Below, piece by piece: positions 11,205 to 22,519 of a stretch of 64,000 nt of DNA (position 1 is the first letter of the stretch; each line of letters begins with the position of its first letter). Both the position numbers and the translations under genes were made by a program. Origin of the DNA: Haemaphysalis longicornis (taxonomy: Eukaryota > Arthropoda > Arachnida > Ixodida > Ixodidae). The stretch covers positions 147,559,603 through 147,623,602 of the forward strand of contig CM023454.1 of the NCBI GenBank assembly GCA_013339765.2, given 5' to 3'. A model generated the notes under the pieces. That model saw only the letters and a list, made by a program, of their open reading frames with translations. It had not been told where the DNA came from and made no database searches.

Positions 11205-11290
11205 TTGCGAAAGCATCCACCGCTATCGAACCCGCGTTCGGGGTTCAGCAGCGCAACGCCTCAGCCACGCTGACGCCCCCGGAGACCGGG
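11205..11290 (-). repeat. tRNA-derived SINE fragment
   Basis: On the minus strand an A-box-like TGGCTGAGGCG (11258-11268) is followed 25 bp later by a B-box GGTTCGATAGC (11222-11232), with CTGCTGAACCC between, as in arthropod tRNA-derived SINEs. It cannot fold as a complete tRNA. The 3' body has diverged. Confidence 0.6.
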
Positions 11291-11920
11291 CTGGGTGCAG
11301 CAACGCGTGTCCTCGCACGACCCAACCGCGAAATAAAAGCATGAACGCTGCATCATACCTCTCCTCCGCTTGAAAACTTGGTCGTGGCGTTCGTGCCACG
11401 CAGCGGCGCGCGCTTCGCACAGTCGCGGTGACCATGTCCACGGCGCCACGTTGGAAACCTCTATTATTGGATACTGCGGGAAATGTACGACAAACGAACG
11501 AAGTAGGCAAACGTCTACTGAAACGTTTGCAGGGAAGCAGACAAATACCGAGCTTTTATTCTCTGGACTGAGGCCGTAAGCACGGCATCGTGTGCAGTCG
11601 GAACTCGTTACAATGGAGTCGCATCGGGGCAGCGCTGGACAGGAGGTCAGTGCCTTCGTCCCGCACTGCACCTGAGTAGGACGATGGTGACGATGCAGTG
11701 TGTAGCAGTCTGGTTCGCGCCAAAATCCTAGACGCAGAACATGGCAGCATCTCCACTCCGTGGATGAGGGCGAGGGCATGCGGACTCGAAATGGCACCCA
11801 AGTTGCGCCCCGACCGCCATTCGATTTGGGCCGCGAGTTGCACCTTCATTATTCCCGAAATGAAACTGCAACTCACGGCTCAAATCGACTTTCGCTTGAT
11901 GGTGGTGTGCGGGCGGATGG

Positions 11921-12148
11921 ACGCGGACGGACATTGGGAGGTCGTAAGGCACTCCGCACCGTTACAGCCGAGGGAGTAAGCCGTTCGACTCTCGGGTAGC
12001 CCAGTGGGTAAGGCGACTGACACTAACTCTGTCTGGTCTACCAGACACAGGCTCCAATCCTGCCGGTGCCTGTGTGATTTTATGCGATTGTTAGTGCTAT
12101 GCGCACGGACGCGGACGGACATTGCGAGGTCCTAAAGTGCTCCGCACC
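11921..12148 (+). repeat. tRNA-like SINE between direct repeats
   Basis: An A-box-like TAGCCCAGTGG (11997-12007) and a degenerate B-box GGCTCCAATCC (12050-12060) lie between two ~40-bp direct repeats (11921-11960 and 12109-12148), each containing ACGCGGACGGACATTG and CTCCGCACC. The layout suggests a duplication with a 188-bp period that includes the SINE head. Not a functional tRNA gene. Confidence 0.5.
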
Positions 12149-12529
12149 TAAAAACAGATTATTCTAGGCTTCCGACCCACTACATACGAAGTAGTCCTTG
12201 TGGCATTTCGAACGAAACAGACTGCAACATGAGAACCAGAAATTACAACCGAACAAAGTTCGTTGGACAACTTTCGTTGGGCAATGAAATGCGCTTTTGC
12301 GCCGGACGACCAAAAGTTCCGCAACTTTTTCAAACGACAAAAAAATCCTCTTGTCTTTCCATTGTTTTTGTTTGCTTTTTGTGCTGGCTTAGGAGTTTTC
12401 AGCTTCGCGCGAACGAAATATTTCGTTACCGCCGATATACATCGTGCGGCTCTCTGGGTCTCGGTTTCGTTATAAAAAGAATAACGACGTTCAACTGTAA
12501 TGGCGGTAGGCGCGGAGGCACATCTTCGG

Positions 12530-12668
12530 CACAGGCTATGAAGCCGAAGTGTCCGCTTGGCTTCACAGTGAGTTATGTACACAGGCTCTGGGTTCGAATC
12601 CCAACTATTATGTTTACCTATTTTTTACAATGACTAGCTTCTTCTAAATCAATCAATGAATCAATCAA
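12530..12668 (+). repeat. tRNA-derived SINE with ATCA tail
   Basis: A perfect B-box GGTTCGAATCC (12591-12601) is preceded by an A-box-like TTGGCTTCACAGTG and followed by a T-rich pol III terminator and a 3' tail of ATCA units (12645-12668). Simple-repeat tails of this type are usual for SINEs mobilised by a LINE; the minus-strand LINE here ends in a CAAT-type tail. Confidence 0.6.
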
Positions 12669-13226
12669 TTTTCTATACCTCCGGGCATCTTTTTTTTTTT
12701 TTCAGCTGACGTGAAGTGGTAGGTTTTAGGCCGCACCGATCTGCCTCACCTTCGGAGCATTCACTCAATTCGTTACACTTATATGCAGCATTTTTGAGTG
12801 GCTAGGGAGGTGTGGTACTCTTAAAGTCGCTTTCGACACAGCGTGCATAACTACGCTGCTGATATTTCCCGAAATAAGGATGTTATGTTTATTGCCATTT
12901 AGGTAGGGTTGCACTACATCCACAGTGAAAAACGCGCTATCGTCAGGAAAATATCAAAACAAAGGCACGCAAAGACGTTTCGGCTGCCATACGAAGCCTT
13001 TTTCACAGAGCCGGTCAAATATATTTAAAGAAATATTTGGTCGGGTATCACACATTTTTAGCTATGAATCTTCCACCCGACCAGACGAGATTTCGTCAAA
13101 CTGCGCGACGACGTGCGCATAGGCCCATCCAGCTGTCCCAACAACGAAAAGGCACGGGCTTTGACATAAAACCTACGCATCACGAGGAGCGAACCGGCGA
13201 CGTTCTACGAAGCAGCTGCGCAGCTA

Positions 13227-13447
13227 TGTACAGTCGGTAAAACGCTTGTCTATAACAGCGATTCCAACTTCAACCAGCTACATCCGAAACTGCCGAAACA
13301 TACTCGTTCCAAACATGTCGAAGGCAAAAGCGAAGGGCTAAGACTTCAGAATTCCGCAGTAGTTTTATTCAAATCCCGCTCCGGCCGGGCAGGACAGGGC
13401 TGAGAGTACGAACGCTGTGTTATAGACAAGCCTTTTACCGGCTGTAC
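13227..13447. repeat. Long inverted repeat, 34-bp arms
   Basis: TGTACAGTCGGTAAAACGCT and onward (13227-13260) recurs inverted at 13413-13447, with two or three mismatches and a 2-base indel, around a ~150-base loop. The pair could form a hairpin. It may be an old MITE; no clear target-site duplication was found. Confidence 0.7.
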
Positions 13448-13449
13448 AG

Positions 13450-16400
13450 TCGTCAACGCTCACTGAAATGTCAAGTTATCTAGCGGGCGCTTTGTTCGCC
13501 TATAAGCATAAAGGGCAATGAAGAAAGTGACGGAACCACGGACGCTGCTTCCCCACAGAATGTCGCTGTCCGTTCAGCGCCCGACAGCGGCGTTTCTAAT
13601 AAAGTCGAAACAACACGAGGCGGAACACCTTCGGCGTAACAAAACACCCCGAAATCCCGCAAATAGAGCATTCTTAATGAAGCTCACAAACCGAATATGC
13701 AAATTGCAAGTACATTCTGGAGATATGCCGTTCCTCGGTACTTGGTTCTCGAGCTGGGTGTTCAAGCTCACGTGCCGTGCGTGGCATGCATATGCTAACC
13801 GTAGTCAACCATGGAACTTTGTACACAAAGAAATGTTTACAGTGCACGTGGAGGGAGAGCTGGCTACGCGGGGAAAGGATCTTCAAAGAGCGTTGCTCAA
13901 CGCATTTTACAAACGCCAAGAATGGCAACTTGCATGCGTGAGCGCTCCCTTATTGCAGCATTTACAATGGGATGTAAGTTTCGGCCGTGGCATAAAACTG
14001 AGGATTTCTCTTGGCAGCGCATTGAATCTAACCCACGTTCGAAATGAACCAACTAGTCCAGAGAAGTGCTTTACCTAAAACTGAATTAGTGTTAACGGTG
14101 GTAAAAAACTGCAGGAGGAAAGATCCGCACAAAAGGTCGTGCACTGGTTTCTATGCGAGTGATGTTGCGACCAGTTTGTAAGTGTACCTAACCCGCCAAG
14201 CCGTCTTCCCGGGAATGCATCTCACACACAAGGGTAACAGCGACTTCAACGGAGTCACTCGAGACCAGGCTGGTCTGCATGGCAACGCCAAGTTCAGACA
14301 GTTCCCAACCATCTTTAAAACAACGACGTCATCCAACGCATCCGCCAACCCAATTACGAGAGGCGGCGTATATTACCTCCACAGCTTACAACGTGGCGGT
14401 AGCCTCACTCAGTGGTCTGAAATATCGCGGAAGCGACCGAAGCAAGGTCCTTCGTTCGCCATTTTTACAAAGCCGCCCCAGACAGGCGAGAGCCGGTGGC
14501 CGCACAGAAGGACAATGCTGCCGCTTTACATGCATAAGCGAAGCAAAACAACAAGAAGATCGAATAAGATGTGACAATACGGACGAAGGTGGCGACAGAT
14601 ACACGAATAAACATATACGCGTTTGAAATGCACAACGGGTCAAGCGTTACGTTCATTGCTGGTGCGTTTTTCTAAGCCATTATCCCGCGCACATTTCCAC
14701 ACAGCATTACCGTTGCATCATGGGCGTAGGCGAATTGTAACAAGCCCTAGGGAAGGCGTCGCTGGGCGTACGGCTGGCGCACGGCCCGGATGAAACCAAC
14801 AACAAAACGTTGGTAAAACCCGCCGCCGAGTCGACCTGTCGGTTTCGTACGTAATCGGGCATGCCCATAGAGTTGCGTACAAGATAGGCTACAGAGGACA
14901 CAGACGCTGTAACCACGTGCCACTACGGGAATGATGGGAAGTTTCTCGCTTTGCTTCGTAGTTGGCATGGGAAATGCGAAAAATACGTGGAGTGCAGCAT
15001 GATCGGCGACACAAGTGTTTGTTTTCATAGGCAGGGAATAAACACCTTGCAGGGAATAAACCTCGCATGAGCGTAGCAGCAAAACAGGGGGCATTTTCTT
15101 CCGTTTTCTGTTTACCATATGCACCGCGGTCAACCGGGCGCTCCCAGACGACGAACTGCGTCAGCGTGGCGATTTGCATAGACGCAAACACCAGTCTCCC
15201 CTCCAGTGAGTGTAGGAAACCGTACTGAAGCACCGGTCAATAAAATCAATCGTTGGAGACGGCACGGAAGCAGCTGCCGCGGCGTGGGGTAATTCAATAC
15301 TGATGCCATCAGCCGCGAGCCAGATGGAAATAACACGGGGCAAGTGCTGGGCCAGCGTTCTGAAACTGCGACGAGTCAACGGCGCGTTTACGTTTTCTGC
15401 AGAATTAACGCTCGACTTGCGTTTATCACGGCCTCTCACACCTTTTAGTAAATCACCGCCAACAGCCACAAGAACACTAGAAGGAAGGCGCACTCTAAAG
15501 CTGTAAAAGGGGACCAGAAAAATCGTGTAAACATTCGTCAGGTTCTAGCTTTGCAAAGCAAGCAGTCCGATCTAGTGTTTTCGTGGCTGCTAGAGATAAG
15601 CTGCTAGAAATTGTGAGAGGTCGTAGTAAACTCAACTCGAGTATTTATTCCGTATGAAAGAAAAACAAATCTGCATGCAGCCATTCCGTACACGCACAGG
15701 CGCGTTTTCGTAAGGACAAGCTGTCAAATGTTAAACGAGTGGCCCGGCGAGACGAGATGACGCCTGCAAAAGAACGAGCGCTAAATCTTTGCCAGAAATG
15801 TTAGGAGTACGCCGAAATATCAACTGAAACCAGCGCCGCGTATTCCTTACATAGAAACCACCACAGTTTCTGTGTAAACCTTGCATGAGCGCCTGGATGG
15901 GCTGACTGTGCCCAGTGCGTCAGCGTGGTCAAAAGCTGGACTCTATTTTGATGCTCAAATTATTCTGCAGAAAATTAGCGAAAACGATGCCTCTTTTTTT
16001 TTTCAGCCACATGACCAGGAATTGCGTAAGAGCGCGATTGCGAACAGAACGGATTCGATGGGAAGGAAGTCATATCAACCCCTTTCCAAATGTTTTGTAG
16101 TGCCGGTGCGAATGACGAGAGCCCATTGCAACGCCGCTGTTTTTTATTTTGTTGTTGTTCATGTTTTTTTTTTTTTCTCCCGAACGAGAAGCGAACCCAT
16201 CTATTTGTTCTGCCTGACACACGCTGGCTGAAATCCAGTAAACGCGCGCGCCCACGTAAACATTTTGAGAACTCCTGCCAACGGCATCCGTTATGCAAAA
16301 GGACCCGATGAGCGCTGCCACGCCGCCAAGGCGCTCAAGTTTCTTCCGCGAAAATCGGGCAACAACGAAATGCCACCGAGTCTGACGACGACTAGCCGGC
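13450..16400. other. Unassigned DNA, probable intron
   Basis: No recognisable coding or mobile-element domain. It lies directly downstream of the splice donor at 16416 on the minus strand, so if the FIP-like gene is intact it is intronic. The next expected FIP exon (second EF-hand) was not seen in this part. Confidence 0.45.
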
Positions 16401-16416
16401 CAGCTGACTCACTCAC

Positions 16417-16551
16417 CTGCTCGCTGCCAGCGAAGTGCTCGCGACCGAGTTGCCGCAACTTGTCCGACGTAATGTATCCACAGCGCTCTTCGTCGCACAG
16501 ATCAAACACCTGACGAAGCTGGCTCAGGACCGCGTCGTCCGCGCCAGCCAT
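16417..16551 (-). CDS. Rab11-FIP3/4 (nuclear fallout)-like protein, first coding exon
   Basis: ATG at 16549-16551 in a good context (GTGATGG) opens 45 codons ending exactly at CAG/GTGAGT, a near-perfect splice donor, phase 0. The peptide begins MAGADDAVLSQLRQVFDLCD and carries one EF-hand-like helix-loop; the loop has Asp, Gly and Ile at canonical places but Lys at position 12, so calcium binding is doubtful. In Rab11-FIP3/4 proteins an N-terminal EF-hand region of this kind precedes a long coiled coil and a Rab11-binding domain; they act in recycling-endosome traffic and cytokinesis. The match is by remembered similarity to FIP4. Other EF-hand/coiled-coil proteins remain possible. Confidence 0.6.
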
Positions 16552-16770
16552 CACAACACACATCACACGCCGCCGCGAGGCTCAAATGTCGCCGTCAACG
16601 CGCGACTGTCATCGCTCGCCTCGGATCGCGGAATGACGCAGGCGCCATGTTGCGAGCGCGCCGCGATAAGCTTTGGCCGTGTATGTGTCCGCGTGCGCGG
16701 AGCCGACACGGTCGCTTGGCAACGCGCAACAACACAACGCGGACGACCACGTGCTTGAGGGTGTGCTGAG
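16552..16770 (-). promoter_or_regulatory. GC-rich 5' UTR/promoter region of the FIP-like gene
   Basis: A CpG-dense stretch directly upstream of the exon 1 start codon, in contrast to the AT-rich surroundings. No TATA box seen. Inferred from position and composition only. Confidence 0.35.
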
Positions 16771-16799
16771 GCCGCGCCATTCAATCCGGCCTCCGATCA

Positions 16800-18190
16800 A
16801 AAAAAATAGTTTGACAAAAGTTTCTTCCTTTTGTAGGCTAAACTTCTTGCAACGCTAACTAGTACAAACTAAGTGACTTGAAAATTATATCAACTTGTGC
16901 ATAAAAAAACTGATGACTAAAACAGTACAGAGCTTGTGGACTTTTCAGGACCGAGAAGCAGACGATGTTTGCTTTTTTTTTTTACTGCTCTTTTCATGAA
17001 GGAAGCAAGCGGAGATGTTAGCGCCCTCTGTCGACGCGTTGCTCACGTTTCGCTGCGTTGCACTCGCCGCGCTCGCGGAAAACGGGTCACGCCAGGAAAG
17101 TTGGCGCCATTTTTGAAAATGTGTGAGTGGCACATTTCGCCGTATTACTTGATTATTCAGTGTCAAGTGGTGTGCGGAAACAAGTAGGAACGGAAGTAGA
17201 TGAGCAGACGCAAGATGCAGCACCTTCATTTGTTGGAGCAAGTTTATAAGGACGTTAAACAGAAAAGTCGAAAAATGAGTGTACTTGGTCGGTCGGTGAG
17301 ATGGGCGATTTATGGGTAACAGGTACCTGTGAGTGGGGAATAACCATTGGCTGGCTTCGCTATGGTCGGTGACCAAACACTTGCTGATTGTTTCTCACGC
17401 CCTCCCCCTTTCCCACTCAGACCACAATTTACCCAAAAGTTACCACACAGACACCTTTACACAAATGTTACAGTTACACAAATCTTTGGCGGAATTGCCG
17501 TGAGAATTAAGTTTGGCGCCCATCCGTGTATTTCCTCACCTGCTTGTTTATTCTCTGAGCGATTGGAGATTTCGGAAGTCCTCAGTCGACCATTTTGTGG
17601 GCCGTTTAGCTGCCGTTCTGTGCGCCGTGCCTTGGCCGTGCCTTGGACGCCGGTATTTCACCCCGTCGAGTTAGCGGGTGCTCTGGTGTTAACAAGTAAC
17701 CAAATGCGTTGTCAGTTACTTTCAAGTCGAAGCAACGCGTTACGGCCTCACGTTAAACACGAAAACAAACCTAGCACATTACAAAAATGTAACGCACATC
17801 AAGTTGACGTTACTTTTTTCTCTCGCAGCACCCGGAGTGCACCTATTAGCAACATTTATGAATTGCAGCTTTAAAATGAAAGAAACAGCAATATGTACGT
17901 GTACGCAGAAACAAACTTTTATCGCCGAATAGTTACCACCAAAACCTAAAGGCGTATTTTAAAAGCTTCAGGAAAGCTTTGCTTGCTCAATCACGAGTGA
18001 AACATTTTCGCACGGTCGTAGACGGAACAAAAAATAATTTTTTTAGAAAAATGTGTTTCACTTTGTGTGCGTGAGTGTGCATATCTGCGTGCGTGCGGAG
18101 AGGGGTGAGGAGGAAATAGGGGCGCATTTTGTCGTGGCGAAGAGACGTGGCGGCCCTTGTTATTTGGGAAGCTGGCGAACGCGAGACCTC
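16800..18190. other. Unassigned intergenic DNA
   Basis: Nothing recognised. A G+C-rich patch near 17000-17110 could be regulatory. The stretch 17690-17820 has recurring GTTAC/GTAAC motifs, similar in texture to 48160-48220. Confidence 0.35.
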
Positions 18191-18193
18191 CAA

Positions 18194-19540
18194 AACGGGT
18201 ACGTGACAATTCATCGAGCACCACTTCGTCGAACGCCGTTTTATCGAATGAATGTCCACTTCCATCGAAGTGACGTCGCCCGTTTTATCGAATTCTATGC
18301 GGCAGATGCGTCCGCGATGAGTATTGCTGCTAGAAATGTTCAAGTGTTTTCTTCGTAAAGAGATGCATGAAGCATTAAATGCTTTATAATTTAGGGTCGC
18401 GTAAAAAATCAATCATTTTTCAGGCGTAAGTCTTTGACACTGCCACTTCATGTGTCGATTATCGGCAACATGCAATGTCCGGCTGGTGGTGCTTTTTGTG
18501 TTTCGTTTACTGAAGTTCGTTGTTAGTTCCTCTCTTCCGGTTTTCTGATGTTGTGTTTAGACAAAGTATTTGATCGCCCAAATTGTCAGAAGAAACACAT
18601 TTTCAGGACGCACTAAAAATCCATCGACCGACTGGCAGCACTCAAGGGAGTTTATTTTTCGAGGACGATATGACGTATTTACGTAACTACATCGTACAAT
18701 GATATAAACATGTTCAGAAACGCTGCAGCTGTTTTAAATGATCGGCATTTGCCCCCCAAAGAGTCCTTTAATGGCATGTTTCTCGAGATGCGCCCGAGGG
18801 CCTCTTCTTGGCTAGCACCGCCTTCAGGAGCTGGCTACGCAAAAGTGCTTTCAGCCGTTCGTCCCTAGCTTTTTGATCGTGTTGCAGGCGGCTGCAGAGG
18901 AAGCGCCAAACGCCTTGCTCCGCCAAGTGCTGAACAGACCAGAGCGTAAGGCATTCAGCGGAAACCAGGGTGGCGCGCGGATCGCCAGTCCACCGGGAAG
19001 CTGCCGTGGCTTTCCCGCTACCTTATTTTCTTCGAACCAGCATGCCAGCTTCGAGACTGCTGGCACAAACTCCTTCTTCAGCTCATCGAACTCCTTCCGG
19101 ATAGCGAGATTTTAGCAATGCGCGCAGTAACTCTGGTCCACTGACTTTCCGTCGAATTTTATGGTGTGGCAGGAAGTCAGACGGAGGCCGAAAAATTGGC
19201 GTCACGTATTATGGCTGATACACTTATGTAGATGACAGTATCTAGCTAACGCAATCCACATGCCAAAGTTCTTGATCACATGCTTGAACAAAACAAATCA
19301 CTTGTTTCTTCCGCAATAAAGTGGTCACATCGAAATGACCAGCACGAAGATAGAAGCTTGCGAAAAAATAACAATCTCATTTGGTTCTGTCTATGCGCCC
19401 TTAACGTTCGTTATTGTGTTCGACCTAATTCGATGAAATGTCCTCCACGAAACGCCCTTGTACTAAACGGCGTTCGATCAAACACCGTTCGATGAAACGG
19501 CTTCTATGCAGTGGCGTTCGATGTAACGGCGTTCGATGAA
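18194..19540. repeat. Segment bounded by inverted GTTCGAT-motif clusters
   Basis: The right side has four copies of GTTCGAT followed by NNAACGGC-like sequence (19472, 19487, 19516, 19531) and an ATTCGATGAAAT (19428). The left side carries the motif inverted (CCGTTTTATCGAAT at 18236-18249 and 18280-18293). Multiple short subterminal repeats in opposite orientation at two ends are typical of some DNA transposons and foldback elements. No transposase seen between them. Ends not defined. Confidence 0.45.
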
Positions 19541-19869
19541 TCCTGCGCAATCCCTCGAAAACATCTGCGGTATTTTTCCATATCTTGAAAAGCAACTTGG
19601 TTCCACCAAAAGTGGCGCTGAGTGAAGAGGAAAACGGTATAGCGAGAGTATAAGGATGCGGTAAGCACGTACGAGAGAAAGCTGTCAGAGGAGCATATAT
19701 ACATAGACCCAGCTATGTTGTTTCTATCTCTCTGAAGTGTATATTTTCACGCATGAAACGCTAACTACGCAGCAACGTGTAATCTGTTAGGCTGCAGTTG
19801 CTCCAAGCAAGATGTGTACGTCAGAAGACCCGTACGTACCCTGGTTTCGCATTACTCGCCCCAACTTAA

Positions 19870-21529
19870 AGGAGCCATGAAGAGAAAACAAAACTTTGTT
19901 TTATTCGAAAGATTAGGTGTTTCATAGTACCCCAAGCCCTTTCCCGGAAGCAAATGATGCTTTATTCACTGAGAAATAAGGCAATTTAAGCCAAAATTTT
20001 AAATCTCCCGCTAGAATTGCACATTTCGTCACGTGAACAATGGCGTCATACGAGCTGGTCCATGAAACAGATACTTAGTATGTCGACTCCATATAGCACC
20101 CACACGCGGGAGTCGACCGAGACGGCGGCCATTTTAAAAATACTATTAAAACCTAGTGTACCCGCAGCCCTAGTCATGCAATCGCCTGATCCGGAGAACA
20201 AAACTCTCGCCGAGGAGCTCGGGATTGCATTTAACAACCTCACACCACTTGAACGCTCAATGCTTCTAAGTGCACGAGCGGCAAGAGTTGTGGGATACGC
20301 GGTGGACGGGAAAGCGACCATTCCGCGATAGCCACAACAGACGAACGCCCAGCCATCGGCACCGCTGCCTCGTCAGCCCCGTCGCGACGGACGAATACAG
20401 ACTGGTACGTATGTGCCATATTTTCAATTTCAGTAGCAGTATCGCTTATGCCAGTTGGCCGGTGTCGTGTATGGAAAGCCGTTCGCTCGAGCTCTCTGCT
20501 CCGACCAGAAAGATTCGAGCGTCAATGCGCGGTGTGTACGGCAATTTTTTTCCCCAAGGTCAGAGCGCTTTGGCGGCGAGTTGACGAAGTCGGCGACGAG
20601 CGCCAGCATGTCCGGGTCCCTGCCGTAATCACTTCCTCGGAAATGAAGCGAGCACACTCGTACTTCCTTTAGCTCTCTTTCTCCTCCGTTTGCAAAGTTC
20701 ACAAAACGTAGCCACTTGCTTCGCCGAGGTTCGCCGTTGGGCAGCACATGAAAGGAGATCTCACCGGCGGGGATGTCGCACTCCCTCGACGATTTGCCCG
20801 TACTGAATGGGCATTTCAAAACACAGCAACGAAATTTCATTGTAAAGTACTCGAACAAACTGAAGTTTTCAGTGGTTGTAAACTGTAAACGAGCTCGTAA
20901 CGACAGCAGCAAGCCAACACGACCTCCATACCGAAACCTGTGCGACGAGTGGCACTATCTCGTTGCTGCTCTGTGTTCCTTACTCCCATTGTTTCTATTT
21001 TTACCTTTGCTGGTTGGCGATATGACGGCCAAACTCCTGTCAAGGGATTAAGATACCAAGCAAGGTGGCGGCTGTACGTGCTGGAACGGTTCGTTGGCCC
21101 CTAAGAGCCTCGAACCCGAAAATTCGTCTGCGCGACGGCGAGATGTCGAGCTCGGCCGGCGGTAGTTTCGTACGCATTGGCGCACACGCTTGCGTGTTCG
21201 TTCGGAACTTCAACCGTTTACTCCACCGTTCTTAGTGTCATAAAAGGAATGTGCAGTATGTTTAACGGGCATATAGCTCGCTATGCAAACTCTAAGCCCT
21301 GCCTAACATGCGTTTGCTTTTGCCGGCCTCCGCCAATCGCAGAGCATTCTCGAGTGACATCATAGGTTCTGTTGCGGAAAATGAACTGGTGGGTCGCATG
21401 GTCATTTCCTTTTTTCCTTAATTATGTAGCTTATTGGAGCGAAGTTTGCGTTATAAGTGGTGTCGTTATAGGTTCTAACGAGGCAATCTTTCGAATGAAC
21501 CAAACTTGTGTTTTCTCTTCATGGCTCCT
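19870..21529. mobile_element. TTAA-flanked inverted-repeat element carrying a THAP gene (T1)
   Basis: The left end AGGAGCCATGAAGAGAAAAC matches the reverse complement of the right end (AGGAGCCATGAAGAGAAAAC again), and similarity continues imperfectly for ~45 bp. TTAA flanks both sides (19866-19869 and 21530-21533). TTAA duplication is the hallmark of piggyBac-type transposition, though classical piggyBac ends start CCC. Length 1660 bp. No DDD transposase seen; the only recognisable domain is the THAP ORF. Best read as a non-autonomous element mobilised in trans. Confidence 0.75.
20430..20840 (-). CDS. THAP-domain protein (136 aa) inside TTAA element T1
   Basis: ATG at 20838-20840; 136 codons to a stop at 20430. 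THAP zinc-finger (C2CH) signature: Cys6 and Cys10 (RCCVLKC), Phe30-His31 and Pro34, Trp43 (SKWLRFV), then Cys63-x2-His66-Phe67 (VCSLHF) and a following RGSDY. These match the metal ligands and core residues of THAP DNA-binding domains, found in P-element-type transposases and host regulators. The 52-residue gap between the Cys pair and the Cys-His pair is at the long end of the family range. The tail after residue ~90 has no recognised domain. The ORF is intact, but expression is unknown; it could be one exon of a longer gene. Confidence 0.72.
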   Translation of the reverse strand: MKFRCCVLKCPFSTGKSSRECDIPAGEISFHVLPNGEPRRSKWLRFVNFANGGERELKEVRVCSLHFRGSDYGRDPDMLALVADFVNSPPKRSDLGEKNCRTHRALTLESFWSEQRARANGFPYTTPANWHKRYCY

Positions 21530-22169
21530 TTAAGAAGAGATCAAGCAATACAGTTTGTCTACAAATGTGAAAGGACCACTGCGGGCACGCCCATCACACA
21601 CGACTGCATACCCAAAATGGTCACAGGCACCAGACACGCACAGCAGTAACGGCAGACCCCGCCTGGCCGCCCTGATCACCGCGACTCCAACCGCGCCACG
21701 CTCAGGCGGCCGAAGAACCACCAAGAACCCTGGCTGACCTGCAGACACTGCGGCAGAGGGGGAATCTGTCTCTGTCTGTGAATGCGAAAGCACTATTCTT
21801 GAATTGTGGAATGGATATACGTCCTTGCTGTGAGCGCAGTGTTTCACAGCTGTTGCCGGTGTAGACGCTTCAGAGTCCATGGCCGCATACAATCTGCGGA
21901 ACAAGTGTCGCGCAAAAGACGGAGCGTTCATACTACACATGCGCGATGATGACGCGGTGGCTGCACGTGCCCCGTGGTACCAACATGGAGGAAGAAAAGT
22001 GGTACCAATGTGTCCCGCACTATCATCATCAACCTCTGGATCACCATGATCATTTTTCCTTTGCTACGTTTTCTTTCTGTTCACATACGCTACTGGCGGG
22101 AAAGTGCTTTTCTACCCACCTGGTCACTGCTTGTGTAATGACCGTGATCTAATTTCTCCTGCATGAATA

Positions 22170-22444
22170 GCGCACTCAGAGTCCCTACGATATGTTTACG
22201 TGGTGAAGGACACGGCCCTATCACTAGGTTCACCTTTAGTCACTTAGAATCATCGATACGTGGTCCGCTTTTCTGCAGTACACTGGTTCGAATCCCACCC
22301 AGCGCCGCGTTTGCCGAATTTCCGTTAAACTCAGTCGGTTACCTTGCTTTTGGGAGTTTTCCTCAGTATTTCTTTATCGGCCATTTTGGGTGCCCTGGAC
22401 TCGTGATTCTCTACCGACATAGGTAAACAATGCATTCGCATTAA
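22170..22444 (+). repeat. SINE-like sequence with B-box
   Basis: A perfect B-box GGTTCGAATCC at 22285-22295 sits in a tRNA-like context, with only a weak A-box upstream. The segment ends near 22430 in ATGCATTCGCATTAAAA, which resembles the end of the elements at 2937 and 56014. Weakly supported. Confidence 0.4.
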
Positions 22445-22519
22445 AAATAAATATCCCACTATTTTTTCCTGCCACCGGCATAGCTGTTTATTTAGAATTC
22501 CCAGCGCTGCTTGTTCTTT

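Noticed and set aside
12585..12610. Functional tRNA gene near a perfect B-box
   Set aside because: No complete cloverleaf and an ATCA simple-repeat tail follows; SINE.
20017..20331. 104-codon plus-strand ORF inside T1 as a transposase part
   Set aside because: No DDD/DDE motif or known domain; it starts at a non-ATG codon or weak context and is shadowed by an equal minus-strand frame.
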